Below, one piece after another: positions 45,146 to 58,099 of a DNA stretch of 64,000 nucleotides. Source of the DNA: Thalassia testudinum (Eukaryota > Streptophyta > Magnoliopsida > Alismatales > Hydrocharitaceae); NCBI GenBank assembly GCA_037157565.1, contig JAZHRO010000026.1, positions 33,656,501 to 33,720,500 on the forward strand, given 5' to 3'. Numbering within the stretch: position 1 is the stretch's first letter; each line of letters opens with the position of its first letter. The notes under the pieces were generated by a model. It saw nothing but the letters and a program-made list of their open reading frames with translations. It ran no database searches and was not told the origin of the DNA. The position numbers and the translations under genes were made by a program.

Positions 45146-46330
45146 TCAACGTCGCAAATTTGGAGAAATGCCGCCTCCACAAGTCGACATGGACTCGACC
45201 TCCACAGGAAGGCGAGATAAGTGGTCAGCTACCACATTCTGCTTCCCAGTCTTGTCACGAATCTCTAAATCAAACTCCTGCAACAGTAGGATCCATCTAA
45301 TCAGACGAGATTCCACGCCCTTATTGGCGAGAAGATGTACTACAGTGTGGTCAGTGTAGACTATAATGTGGGAACCTAAAAGGTAAGATTTAAATTTTTC
45401 CAGTGCAAATACTACTGCTAGCAATTCCTTTCCAATGACTGTGTAATTCCTCTAAGCTTCATCTAAGGTCTTACTAGCATAGTAGATGATTGTAGGTTTC
45501 CCATCTAGTTTTTACCCAAGGACAACCCCTACTGCATAATTAGAGGCATCACACATGATCTCAAGAGGGTGAAACCAATCCGAGGGTTGCAGTATTGGTG
45601 CCTTGGTAACCAGATCACGAAGTGTCATATATGCACGAACACAATCACCAGAGATCTAGAAGTCTACATCCTTAGAGAGGAGATTGGTGAGAGGTCGAAC
45701 TATTTTTTAGAAGTCCACTATAAAGCAGCGATAGAAACCAACATGCTTGAGAAAAGATTGGATTTGCTTAATCGATGAAGGTAATGGCAAGTCAGCAATC
45801 AATTTCACCCTCGCACGGTCAACCTCAATTCCTCTCTCCGAAATAAGGTGACCTAAGACAAGTCCTTCTAGTACCATGAGGTGTGATTTCTCCTAGGAAA
45901 GTACCAGATTCACATTGGTGCATCTCTACAGAACCTTGGTTAGGTGGTCTAAACATGCATCAAATGTGCTCTCGAAGATCGAGAAGTCATCCATGAAGAC
46001 TTCTAAGAAATCACCTACTAGATCAAAAAAGATTGCAAACATACACTGCTGAAATGTAGCAGGTGTGTTGCACAATCCAAATGGCACCCTATGGAATGCA
46101 AAGGTTCCGTAGGGGTAGTTGAAGGTCATTTTTTCCTGGTCATCAGGGTGAATCGTCACCTAATTATAGCCTAAGTAGCCATCCAAAAAGCAGAAAAATG
46201 TATTCCCTACCAATCTTTCCAGTATCTAATCAATGAATAGCAATGGAAAATGATCTTTCTTCGTGGCTTAGTTGAGTTTGCGGTAGTCAATACATACCAC
46301 GAACTAGAAACCTTATAGGGATGACTCCTC
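45146..46330 (-). pseudogene. Athila RT and RNase H of element E
   Basis: RT pieces include the open stretch 46159-45926 with FNYPYGTFAFHRVPFGL and the catalytic FMDDFSIFE. RNase H (45424-45146) has [22 protein letters not shown] and [11 protein letters not shown], after which family sequence stops. Stops lie between 45430 and 45920 and just upstream of 46159. It keeps the RT region around 46200-46330 that G has largely lost. Confidence 0.8.
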
Positions 46331-47144
46331 CAGACTCAGTGGTTATGACGGCAAGTCTAACCTTCTTAGGCACAACCTGAACAAGACTTACCCACTAGCT
46401 ATCAAAAATGGGGAAAATAATTTCATTATCTAACCACTTAATCATCTTGTTCTTTACCACCTCTTGAAGTGTCGGGTTCAATCTATGTTGTGGTTTTCGG
46501 GTTGGTCTAGATCCTTCTTCAGTGAATATTCTATGAGTACAGTAGGAAGGACTAATGCCAGTTAGGTTAGATAAGTTTCATCCTATAGCCTGTCTATGTG
46601 CTCTCAAGATAGATAAGAGTCGTGATTCTTGATTAGACGATAAGTGGGATTTGACAATCACAGGATAAGTCTAAGTTGGTCCTAAGAAGACATATTTCAA
46701 AGAATCAGGAAGAGATTTTAGCTTAATAGGAACAAGATTAGATGAAGGAGCAAGTGTGGAGATCTCAAAAGATCCTAAAGACACTAAAGGAATTGAAGGT
46801 TAGTCATTAGTCTCTAAAGCTGGTGTCTCAAAAAGAGTCAAGTCAGAGGTCAAAGCGTGTTGAGGTTCTAAATTGAGTGAATTAATCAATGTATCCTCGA
46901 CCAACTTGTCCAAAGAATAGATTTCTTCAATTAAACTACAAGATGGTTCCCTTTAGGCCTGAAAGATATCAACTTTCATCCTTTGATCTCCAAATTTCAA
47001 CTCTATAAGGCCCTCCTCACAATTTATATTTGCCTTGGCTGTCACCAGGAAAGGTCTTCCTAGTATGATAGGTGTGTTTTGGACATCCTCAGGTGCTTCC
47101 ATGTCAAGGGCAATGAAATCTATAGGAAAGTAAAAATCCTTGAC

Positions 47145-47729
47145 CTACACTATAACATCTTCCAACACTCCCTGAGGTGTCTTAACTGATTGGTCAGATA
47201 ATTGCAGGGACACCTCGATTGGCTTCAGATTGCCAACCTGGAAATGTGTTAGTAGAGAGGATGGGATAAGATTGATGGAAGCACCTAAGTCGAGTAAGGC
47301 TCTATTAAATGTGGTGTTTCCTATCATACAGGAGAGAAGAGGGGTGCCTGGGTCTTTCTTCTTAGTAGGGAGGTTTGAAATAATGGAACTCACTTATTCT
47401 GAGAGGATGATCAGACTACTCCCTTTCTGAATTCTAGTCTTACACTTAGGTATACATAGGTCTTTCAAGAACTTAGCGTAAGGTCGTATGTGGCGGATCA
47501 CATCCAACAAGGGGATGTTTATATAGACTTGCTTAAAGAGCTTAAGCAAATACTCCTCAATAGCCACAACAGATTTCTTCTTTTCATTGCTCTTCTTCTT
47601 TAAAGGCTCCGAAAATGGTACAGAAGTTGTAATAGGAGGATCAATCAATGGCTCAGAAGATTCAAGCAAAGGTAAATCAGTTGTAGGAGTGGAGGTGGAA
47701 GGTCCAAGTAAAGATGTAGAAGTTGGCAT
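47145..47729 (-). pseudogene. Athila aspartic protease region of element E
   Basis: The linker (47729-47394: EEYLLKLFKQVYINIPLLDV, YAKFLKDLCI) is followed, in the same frame after one stop at 47394, by the protease (47393-47145). The active-site motif is ALLDLGASINLIPSSLL, with DLGA in place of the usual DTGA or DSGA, as is common in Athila. It would cleave the gag-pol polyprotein. It is the only protease left in the window. Confidence 0.8.
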
Positions 47730-49677
47730 GGATCCATTGTACTTCTACCACTCCTAGTCATGACAGCATTTAAATCAGCTTGCGGCGTAGATGAAGAATC
47801 AGGATCAAGTAGAATAGGTGGTTGTGGATCAAAATAAGAAGTAGGATTAGAATAGGAAGAATTAGGATTGGTGTAAAGCTCAGGTTCGTGTAAGGTTTGT
47901 GATATGAAATGTGCTTGACCTTGCACTGAAGGTCTAGGTTGAACATACCTCTGGGCAGGTATGTTCCTCAGGTTGGGTTGTGCTTGAGATGGAAGTAAAT
48001 GTGGTTGATGGGATTCTGTCAAATGTAATAGCTGGACTTTCATCTCAGCTAGAGCCGCATCCTGTCTCTGCTACATAGCAATGTTTTGTTGTTGCATATC
48101 ATCAAGAGTTTTCATGATATTCCCCAACTGGTCATCTCATGTAGGCCCAAGTTGAGAGTATTGGGCGGGCATGGGTTGGAGTTGCTGGTAGGCACACGAT
48201 AGATACTCATGTTGTTATGGTGGTGGTGCAGAAGGTTGTTGAAAAGTAGATCTTTGTGAATTTCCCGACCACAAGAAATTTGGATGATTATGCCATCCAG
48301 GGTTGTAGGTTTTTAAATAAGGATCATTATGTGGCATGGTGCTCCCCCGAAGCTCCGGAAGGTGCAGGGAATTCAGTGTAAGGAGGAATAAAGGTTCCTC
48401 CAACCGACGAAGGATATGGAAATGAATAGTCCAGTAATGCTGGTTGTGTCATGGCTAGATTGTTCACAGTTTCCCTCCTAGTGGGAAACTGAGAAGAGGT
48501 GCAACATGTAGGTGACTGAGAAGAAGAAGATGAAGGTTTAGATAGGAATTTCCATACTTCATCGACTTTCTTCTCAATTAAGCCCACCTTATCCAATTGA
48601 CTAGCCACAATCTCTAAGTCTCGTGTGCTGGACTAGGCCTCGCATACCCCCATGTGTGAGTGGGAATGTGAGGACTTTCTATTAAACATGCTCATTCAAG
48701 CATTGTTAATAGAGTTTTTGGCCATGCCTTCAAAGAGCTCAAAGGCTGAGTCCTCACCCCTACACAAGAAATTGCCTCCACATGTGGCATCTACAAAATT
48801 CCTTGTGTTATCAGGGAGCCCATGGTAGATTGGGACCTGTTGCCAGCATGGGACACCATCGTGGGGACACTTACGCAAAAGCTCATGGAATCGCTCCCAA
48901 GCCTCATGCATCTGTTCTCTTGAATTTTGGGCAAATGTAGTGATATCACACCTCAAGGCGTTAGTGCGACCTACAGAAAAATACTTCTTTAGGAACTCAT
49001 GTTCCAAAGAAGCCCAAGTCAATATTTGTGTAGTCTGTGCAAGTGTTCTAAACCAAAAGGTGGCCTTATCCTTAAGCAGAAAGGAGAGCATTTTCATCGG
49101 GAAAGTGTGCTGATCATGGCCCTATGGACCCAAAGTCTGGGCGAAATTTTTCAGCTCCTCTAATGCTGAAAAAGGTCCTCAGAAGCAAGACCATGGAGTA
49201 AGGGATAAGTGCAATAAGGTCTGGCTTCAATTCATCAGCATGTCCTCTAGCAGGATAGCGTATCACAAGCATAGGTTATGCAACTGCGGGATTATAGTAA
49301 TCCCGTAGTTAAAGTCTACGAGGTTGAGGTGCCTAGGGAGTTTGAGGACGGGGGTTTGCTAATAGATTAACAGCTTGAGTAAGTTGTTGCACCTGTTGGG
49401 TAAGGGTATTCATTTGAAGTTGTGTTTCAAATAGGTGTTGAAAGCTAGGTTGTGGACCTCTCCCTAGTTGAGGTTGGTTGGGAAAGTTAGGATAGGGAGG
49501 AGGTTGAAACCTACGGACTGGTGGTGGTGGTGGAGGAGGAAGATGTGCAAAAAGATGTGAAAGAAGTTCTTGTAAATCCTCAAATTGTGAGGAATCATGG
49601 TCATCCTCCAAATGAACGGAATGGTGAATGGGAGTTTGAGGCTTAGGAGATGCAGGATTGGATGTGGAAGGCATCAA
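47730..49677 (-). pseudogene. Athila gag of element E
   Basis: Starts MMPSTSNPASPKPQ at 49677 with a Pro-rich stretch and a short Gln/Leu heptad region. Core pieces: 49097-48696 (MLSFLLKDKATFWFRTLAQT, FLKKYFSVGRTNALRC, RKCPHDGVPCW, DATCGGNF), 48608-48327, and TYNPGWHNHPNFLWSGN near 48300, then a Pro/Gln-rich tail (48043-47645). At least four stops or frameshifts. Distinct in sequence from the gag of C and G, so it is a third Athila family. Confidence 0.8.
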
Positions 49678-49687
49678 AGTAGAGGTA

Positions 49688-51130
49688 CACTACAACAAAA
49701 AAGATCTAAGGTGACGTTTATTTAATGTCAACATAAGTGAAATAAACGTAGCCATAAATTTTTGTAAATGTTAAAAAAATGTCATCATAAATGTCTTCTT
49801 AGGTGCGTCATCTTAGGTCTATATCGACGTTGAAAAACAAACGTAACCTAAAAGAATTCTACTAATGTTAAATAAACGTCGCCTATAACATTTGAGGTGA
49901 CATTTAAATATCTCCTAAAAGTCCCACCACGTAACCGAACCTATGCAAACGTCATCTTAGATATCTTTCAACAACGTTAAAATGTCGCCGAAGAATAACT
50001 AAGGAAACGTTTAAACGTCACAATATCTTATATAAGATAACGTTTAAACATCACATTAATTAATTTCGAAGATATTTCAACGCCGCTTTAACTTTTTCTT
50101 AGGTTTCTATAAAATCTTTAGCAACGTTTAAACGTCTCTTTATGTATACTATTGTGATGTTTTAACGTTACTTTAGATAGCTTTTAAAGACGTTTAAACG
50201 TCATCTTATATAACTTTTAATAATGTTTAAACATCCTCTTACGTATTCTATATTGACGTTTAAATATTACCTTATGTACTTTTTGAAGACATTTAAACGT
50301 TATATTATATCCCTTTTAGTGACGTTAAAACACCACCTTATTTATCTTACTATGACATTTAAGCGTCATTTTAGGTAACGTTCACCGACGCTTAAACGTC
50401 ATCTGATGTAACTTTTAATAATGTTTAAACATCCTCTTACGTATTCTATATTGACGTTTAAATGTTACCTTAGATAGTTTTGAAGATATTTAAAAGTCAT
50501 GTTATATTCCTTTTAGTAACGTTTAAATGTCACCTTATTTATTCTAGTATGATATTTAAGTGTCATTTTAGGTAACTATCACTGACACTTAAAAGTCAAC
50601 TTATATAACTTTTAACAACGTTTAAACGCCCTCTTATGTATTCTATATTGACGTTTAAATGTTATCTTTAGTAACTTTTGAAGACATTTAAATATTATCT
50701 TATATCTCTTTTAGTGACATTTAAACATCTCCTTATTCATCATATTATGATGTTTAAACATTACTTTAAGTAACTTTCACTAACGATTAAATGCCATCTT
50801 ATACAACTTTTGACAACGTTTAAACATCCTCTTATGTATTCTACTATGATATTTAAATGTTACTTTATGCTTAAACATCATCTTATAATTCTTTTAACGT
50901 CATTTAAACATCTTATATATTATACAAAAACATTTAAATGTTACTGTAGATTACTTTCGAAGACACTTAAACATCTTAAGCTTTATTTCGACAACGTTTA
51001 AATATCCCCTTATGTAATACATTGTAATGTTTAAACATTACTTTAGATTATTTTCAATATCATTTAAACGTCTCCAAATATATGCATCTAACTATAACGT
51101 TTAAATACTACTTTAGCTTGTTTTAAATGA
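49688..51130 (+). mobile_element. Left end of a CACTA transposon with palindromic subterminal repeats
   Basis: Terminal CACTACAACAAAAAAGAT at 49688 abuts the Athila gag start (3 bases before: GTA). About 1.4 kb of short repeats follows, mostly variants of GACGTTTAAACGTC. The matching right end was not found, so how far the element extends is unknown; it could include the DNA up to the solo LTR or beyond. Confidence 0.75.
49840..51125. repeat. About 33-bp periodic array of GACGTTTAAACGTC-type palindromes
   Basis: Some 35-40 degenerate copies of a 14-base perfect palindrome, each followed by CATCTTATNTA or CACCTTATTTA spacers. Steps between TTTAAA cores near 50010, 50043, 50160, 50192, 50226, 50259 and 50292 are mostly 32-34 bases, close to three turns of the helix. 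Typical of transposase binding sites in CACTA ends, but unusually long and regular. Confidence 0.75.
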
Positions 51131-53103
51131 CGCTCTTCTTAAATTATGTAAGTTAAAAAATAAATTACATTCATTTTCAATTCAAAATATTCAAAATCTT
51201 ACAAAAAGATACACACATCATACGAGAGAAATACATTTCTTCCATAATGTAAACTAATATAAAAAATAATCTTTGTCTACATCCTTAGACTCATTCTTGT
51301 GAACGTCACCCTTGTTTGCTCTACTTCCTACGATGATACTTCAACCTTAAGAAGTACAGGAGCCGATCCGCCCTACAACACTTTAGAAAAAGAAATTACA
51401 ATAGAACAAACCAAAAATATATCAACACATAAGTCAATTACAAAATAGCATAAGCAGACGCAATACATAGAAAGGAGAAAGTCTCCCTTATGAGGAAAGT
51501 GGAAAGACTCTCAAGAAACTGATTGTTTATGATTGTCTTTGAAGTGAAACAATTGTTGAGAAAGTGGTGCCTGGTGTGATGCCATACGTATGTGAGGGAT
51601 GAAGATTATTGAGGGGATTCCATCCTGGGTGCATAAGCACATCTAGGACATATTAGCTGTTCCATTTTTAAGCTGAAGTAACCCGTGATGAAGACTACCT
51701 TATATCATACATCACAGAATTGTTTATATCTTATTTAAAAAATTTAGTAAGAATAATGCAACTAGTTAACTTTCACTAAACAAATCAAATAATTTCTACA
51801 CAGGGATGCTCCCTATTTAAATAGAGAATATGAAAAACAATTTATTCAAGAAGATTGAGTTGGATTGTATCAATCTATTCATGAGAATAGTTGTCTGTGA
51901 AGCACTGGAAAATGAAGGTGGTTGAATAAAAAAAAACAACCAAAATAAAAATATGTTGTAACATTATAGCTTATTCTGTTAAATAAAAGAAAATTCAAGT
52001 AGAAGATGATTAATAGTTTGAGATTGAAAAGAAAATGTACAAGACAGGCAGCACATTTTTTATGGTAATGGGGGGAGTCAGACTGACGATTGTAATGATC
52101 GCATCAAAACCACATTTGACCATTTGACAAATAGTCATTCAGTAAATGCACTCTCCCAACCCTAACAATAGCCTTTTCATCACTTCTCAATAAAAAAAGA
52201 ATTCCATATCCAAAAAATAGTAGGTCTTTAATCCACCATACTCCCAGAATTCCATTTGTATTGAAAAAAATGAATAAATCTACACCTACAAATAATGGTA
52301 AAGATAACTTCTGCATTGTCAGATCAACATATCCTCTCTCTTGATTCAGTGTCCACCCTATTATTTCCTTGCCAAAATCACGTATACCATCCATTGAGTA
52401 TTACAAGAATGAACAACACACTACAGCTTGCAAATATGGCACTTTTGGCCATCCCAATTAAGTAAAGATAGCACTATTGCTGCAAGCAATGGACAAACAT
52501 GAATCAGCTACCTTACAAAATAATATGAATCCTAAAACTGATCAAATTTAACTTAATGTCTCAAGTAAGCTGGAAAATAAATGCAACAAAGATCTAACAA
52601 TTTCTTCTTGCAACTTTCATTCATAAGTTAAACAGTTTCAGGCATACTTGTAGAAAAAAAATCCAAAATTCTTCGATGCAGTAACCAGAGCAGCTTCATC
52701 TAGTGATGCAGCTTGGTATCTAATCTTTTCAGGTGATTCATCACCTTCTAGATGAGCAACAATTATGTTGTTCCTTTAGGTGAGCAGCTTCACCTATTGA
52801 TTGGATCAACCATTTAGATGAGGTGAGGACATAGAAGATACAAGGTGATTTAATTCAAATCCATGCATGAAAGGAAAAAGTTTGTCTTTTATGTGGGCTA
52901 TTTTGTTGGCAAGGAACAAGTCCTCCTTAAGAAAGATAGGGTGTTTATAAAAAAATTCTATACACTATGCAGGCTGTTTAACATTATGTTGCATCGGCTA
53001 GTTGTAACAATCAAAATTTAAACAAAAGAGAAAAAGATAAATGTCTTTAAGATATTTCAACTGTCCCATTTATCCATTGTTATGACATTTCTATGCTACT
53101 TAT
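51131..53103 (-). other. AT-rich DNA inside the CACTA end, with two unrecognised open stretches
   Basis: No recognised gene. A 96-codon minus frame at 52104-52394 (MDGIRDFGKEIIGW...) is hydrophobic in its middle; a 45-codon exon-like stretch without ATG at 52638-52775 reads [19 protein letters not shown] at its start. Neither matches a family I know. The last exon of superoxide dismutase expected below 53104 is not visible. Confidence 0.35.
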
Positions 53104-53560
53104 TTGCAAATAATAAGCATGCTCATCTATTCCCAACAGAGAAACTAGACTAGCCCCTTTAGTTACTAGAAGGTCCTGCACAATGGTAGCAATGAAATGG
53201 CACCAATAATAATTAGCACTTGTCCTTCCATTGAGGCAATTAATTTGAAATAAGAGCAAAATTTGTCTTACCTAGTTTAGAGTGGTTTCTACTTTAAGCT
53301 TATTAAGTGGTTTATCGTAAGCAAGCCACTATTCATGTTATAATGAAAAAAATAAAGACCCCATGAGATCGAAGAGAACTCAAATGTGAATAAGAAGCAA
53401 AATTGAAAGATGAGTTGCATAATACTAAACATACCACCCATCATGAACCTTGAACAACAATCCCTTCAACATTCATCTATTTAATTAGTGCTTCTAGAGA
53501 GCCAAATTCATTGCTGAGGGCCTCCGCAAGCTCCTTCTGAGGGGGCTCACCACCTCCCTC
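53104..53560 (-). pseudogene. Manganese superoxide dismutase pseudogene fragment, introns retained
   Basis: Three exons on the minus strand. 53560-53435 reads EGGGEPPQKELAEALSNEFG, then a SLEALIK-type stretch, with stops TAG after LIK and TGA in place of Gly in GSGWV. 53328-53272 is WLAYDKPLNKLKVETTLN plus TAG where Gln is expected. 53175-53104 begins DLLVTKGASLVSLLGID and ends EHAYYLQ, with VW deleted. This is the C-terminal domain of plant mitochondrial MnSOD, including the ligand region DVWEH, here missing its Asp-neighbour VW. Acceptors (CTAG, ATAG, GCAG) and donors (GTATGT, GTAAGA, degenerate ATAAGT) sit exactly at family exon edges, so it came from genomic DNA, not mRNA. N-terminal exons and the last exon are absent. 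It could be a CACTA-captured fragment. Confidence 0.8.
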
Positions 53561-56500
53561 CTAGAAAAAAATTAACCAATAATTATATAACAGTGCAAGT
53601 GTATGTATCTAAGAATTATAATAATTTACCATTTACTTACAAAATAAATTAAATTATCAATTCCTAAACACTAACCCAACGTAACCAATTTGAGCATTAA
53701 AAGAATTTCAAAAAAAAATTGACAGAGTTTCTTCTTAAATGTTTAAGTTTTTCTATAAACCTACATATCAAAATAGCACACACAATAAAAGTGAATACAC
53801 CCCAGATTAAAAATGCATCACACAATTGAACACATCCCACAATCATTCATTCAAATAAAAAATAATATGTATAAAATAGATATTGTTTCAAAAAAAAAAT
53901 TATACCAATCCATAATTTGCAATCATTAAGGGAGAGGATTTGGGTTGCGTCGAACCCTCAATGTTTTAGGAGGAAGAGTTCTGATTATTTTTATCTTTTT
54001 TAAAAACAACCTCTTTATGCTCTTCAATTACTCTAGATACTGTTTTTACTTTGTTAATTATGTACTTCACAGAAACTCTTCAAATATAACTCAAGAAGGA
54101 TCAATTTAGGTATATATCTTGAACAAGTGGTTTCCTAACTTGAATGGGTGTACTTGAACTCAACTTAAGATTGTGACTACCTATTTGTAATCAAATTTTG
54201 GATAGCTACTCAAACATCCACGATTCAAGATGGTTTGATGTCTCTATTCTCGATAAAAAGAGCTATTCAAATGGTACAAGACTTTCGGAATCAATGCTGG
54301 AATGCCTGGACATATGAACTGGGAAGAGGACAGATTTGAAACATTAGCACCAAGGGCAAGGCCTTGCATACATTTCTACTCGTCTAGACATTTGAATCGT
54401 GAAAGAGAGACCGACCGCGGTGAATAAATGGGACAATATAGTTCAAAGCAAACCACGGGTTAAAAAAATATGTAACTGGTGAGTGAATCCTCTAATATAA
54501 AAAGTGATCCTTGCATATTTGTCTATGAATAAAATCAAATTGTGCATACTGGTAGGTTTGCTTAGTGTGACCAGAACAAAGAAATAAGATAGCTAGCTCA
54601 ACATCCAAAATGATTAGTAGCAATTTCAAAGTTGCTATGGTGTCAATTAAACAATCCACCATCAATATTTGTTTGATTTGAAAGACTAGTGCATGAGTGC
54701 AGACCAGTAACTAAGCATTCTCTACACATTTTCACGCACTTTACATTGATGGAGTAGAGTGAAGTTACAAAAGTTACATAGCTGGCGGGATAAGTGGCTC
54801 CTACATGGATAGCTATGGACACCATCAGTAATGGAGGATGTAGGCCTTAGGGGAAGGTAGGCCATCAATTTAGTGGGTTACCAACATCCACAACTTGATT
54901 TTTCATGGTCTTGATGGAGACCTTGGGCCATTCTTTAACTAAATCATAATGTGACACAGTAATTCACTCCCTAATTAAAACTGGACATCTTCCCAATCGT
55001 AGAAAGGATTGCAATCTTCTTAGTAACTACATGTCACCTGATGTGAGGTTTTGTAGGTTGGATATCCTCTCCACCTGGATTACGTGATTTGAAACTGTCA
55101 AATACGATCTTACCGTTGATCAGTGGAACCAACTGTTTTGAGATGATAGTTGTCTTTCCATATATGTCCTTGCCTAACATTCATTTTTCTTATTATGCAT
55201 TTCTTTTGTTTGTATGCCTTGATTCCCTCTCTCTATACCCCCCGTAACAACAGTAATTCAAATTCTCATTCTCACTTCAATTTTCTATCCAACAGTAACA
55301 ACAGCTCCATTTCAGCTGTTGTAGTTGCTACATCAAAATAGCAGCAACTGCTGCTCAAATTCATCAGCAAGAGCTGCTGCTGCCAATGCTTAAAGGGTCA
55401 TCATAAACCCAACTCAAAGTCTTTTCTCAGAGGCTGCAGCTGCTGCTTAGTAGTTGTTTGCTACTGCAGCAAAAATCAGTTCAGACTTGAAAAACTATTC
55501 AATCAGACCTTCTCAGGTCTGAGTTGAATCAAAACACAACATCCTCTCATATGAAAGACTTCATCTTCAAAAACCACTTGAAATCAGGAAATAATGTCAG
55601 GGATAAACTCCCAGATCAGACCAACAGAGTAGCGATTGCTGCTGCTGCATTTATCCCACCCAGTGAATAAAATCCAAGGGAATCTTCTTGGAAATCAATG
55701 CAAACACTCTGCTGAAGGTCTAAAGTTCCTCAAAGTAAATTCACAAATCCACAAAACTCTAAAAACCCTAGTTCAGACCCTTCTCTTCGTCATAGACAAT
55801 GGAAGAAAATGAATCAAACCACACATTTAACTCATTTGCATCTCAACTCAGAACCTTCATTTTGATCGTATAAACATCAATCAAACCCCAAATGTCAGAT
55901 TAAAACCCTTGTAAATCAGGAATTAATGTCACCCACCTAGGTATTTTGATGTAAGCTCTCCAAGATGAGTTGCTCATCTAGGATACCTGTATACCATTGA
56001 TTGGTGTTCAGGTATCCAAAGCGATGCTCTAGAGCCATTAAGGTCACAGCAGGAGCCTTAAAACCATGCGTTAGAAAAGCCTCAGCTCCAGCTACCTCAG
56101 ATCAAGTACCAAAAAACAGTAGCTAGAGTTGAAATTATTCATAAAACACACACTCAATTCAAATCCATCTTAAAGAGTTCCAATTCATTGTATATACTCA
56201 ATTGGACTCAAACACACTCAATTCACTCGATTAAACACAAATTAAATCAAATTAAATCTCTGATCTATAAATCAGGCACAGGAATCAAATCCATACTAAT
56301 CGAGTGAATTATCACAGTTAAAACAGAATGGGAGGGAGGCTTGGGAACAGATGGATTGACTGGAATAGCCCCTAGGTGGGATTAGCGATCAATCAGATCT
56401 AGATGCTATGGAGCATCAGATCTTATTGATGCTTCAATGAGTGGGTGAAAGATGAAGTAAATTGCAACAAAAAAATCAAAAAGCGACCGTGAAATGGTGG

Positions 56501-56944
56501 GGAAGAAGAGTGAACAAGCGAACGTTAATCAATTCATCTTCACTGATCAAACTTGATCAGAGGAGGTGAGGGATCATTACACTACAACTACACTACCAAA
56601 TTAGTGAGGCTACTATCTAATTCTACTCCTAGAAAATAGTAAATCTACTCTACTAAACATTGAAAATCCTAGCTAAGTGGAAGAATGGGGTGCCTGGGCT
56701 GCAGCTGTTCGCTGCAACGACAAAGAGGGGTGAGAATCTCCAGCAAAGAATGAGGTCCTTGAATCCACAGCAGGTTGCTGTGGAGACAAAATTAAGGGGG
56801 AAGAGTCGCCCCAGTCACCAACAGCCCTGATGAATGAGGAAGAAGAACTGGAGATGTGGACGAGGTGATTGGCTCAAGGATGTAGGGAGTCGATGGATCT
56901 CACACGAGGGTAGTAAACGTTCCTACATAGGCACGTGAGAGATC
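53561..56944. other. AT-rich DNA without recognised genes
   Basis: 53575-54060 is A-rich, intron-like. 55250-55700 and 56690-56780 contain many GCAGC and GCTGC phrases. A minus-strand exon-like stretch near 56080-55940 includes LMALEHRFGYLNTNQWYTG but ends in a stop and is not recognised. CACTACAAC at 56579 has no CACTA repeats beside it. Confidence 0.35.
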
Positions 56945-57821
56945 TGATCACGAAAATACGTGGTTTGTTAATTAGGTAATTTAGTATCGTTGCAACGCGT
57001 AAATCCACTTTCGCTTTTAAATTTGTAACCTAGATAGGGGAGTATCCAAGGTCGTCTAAGGAGGCAATATGTTTGCAAAATTCAGGTCTCTTGCTTGGAA
57101 GTAGAAATCACCTTTCTTTTTGTTCTTTTTCAATATATCATTTTTTTGGATTTTGAAATAATGAAGGAAAACACAAGTTGTTGGTGGGAAAGTAAATAAC
57201 AACTATGATCACTAAGATAACACCTAAGTAACAAATAATCCCTCTCCCTAAGCTTACTCTAGGCACGTGGAGGCCTAGAGTAATTAGGAAGAGGGAGTGA
57301 AGAGTGATAGAATCATAGCAATTAAAATGTAACTAAAAAGAAATTTCAAAGAAGGCAACTAGATTAATGAGAAAGTGTTTTACAGAAAAACCTAGTAGAT
57401 GAATGCTTCTACTACTAGATAATTGCAATAAATAAAATAAAACACAAGTCCTCCTGAATTATTGGTGAAGAGGGGAAGCTCCTTGCTCCATTCTTAGGGG
57501 TCCTAGGCTTGAAAAGGGCTCCTCCTTCTCCTTCCTTGAGATGCTTCTCCAAGGTGGAAACTACCACCTTCAATGCTCTCCTTCAAGGGTGGGCGTGCAC
57601 CACCCTTGCTCCTTCTTGCCTGGCCGTCCTCCTAGTGGTGGAGTGCTCCTCCTCCTTGGTGTGGCACAAGGGAGAAGAAATAGGGAGAAGGCACCAAGGG
57701 GGCGGGTGACGTGCCCCCTTAATCTTCTTCTCTACTCCTTCTTCTTGGCCGTAGATATGAGGTGGGTATAGGGTAGATTTTACTAAATGGAGGATGGGAA
57801 TTATGTGGTGGTAGGGTGGGG

Positions 57822-57829
57822 TATTTATA
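57822..57829 (-). promoter_or_regulatory. TATA box of the AGATC-flanked solo LTR
   Basis: Minus strand TATAAATA in CATCCTATAAATACCCC, followed in the direction of transcription by pyrimidine-rich sequence. Confidence 0.6.
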
Positions 57830-58099
57830 GGATGGGAAGGGGGGTGGTTATGGTATTTTTTTGGAGGGAAATGAAGGGGTGGTGCTTGGATATTTTTGGA
57901 GGGAAAAATGGGAGGGAAATGAAGAGGTGCCTTGGTTTTCCTCCAAAAATACCTTCTAGAAGGCATTGATTTTGGAGGAAAAAAATGGAGGGTGGAGATG
58001 GGTTTTGATGGTGGATGTAGGGTGGTGATGGAAGGGATAGTTGGCACCAAAATAAAGGAGTAGGTGGTCTTTTTGCTGGAGCTTAGGTAGTAGGGTAGT

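Larger units (their letters stand above)
45126..49687 (-). mobile_element. Element E: Athila fragment (gag, protease, RT, RNase H), both ends lost
   Basis: On the minus strand gag, protease, RT and RNase H follow in normal order, each broken by stops. Integrase, both LTRs and the primer site are absent. The 5' side stops about 11 bases from the gag start at the CACTA terminus (49688), so the CACTA element probably inserted in it or joined it there. The 3' side joins F-type sequence near 45125. Confidence 0.8.

Noticed and set aside
52104..52394. 96-codon minus-strand open frame as a captured organelle or membrane gene
   Set aside because: Hydrophobic middle but no family I recognise and no splice or start support; left as unassigned.
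56578..56594. CACTACAAC as a possible CACTA terminus
   Set aside because: No subterminal repeats on either side, and a second CACTAC follows nine bases later; a chance match in A/C-rich DNA.
57583..58050. 155-codon minus-strand open frame rich in Pro, His and Ser
   Set aside because: Within the solo LTR around its TATA box; low complexity and no family similarity.
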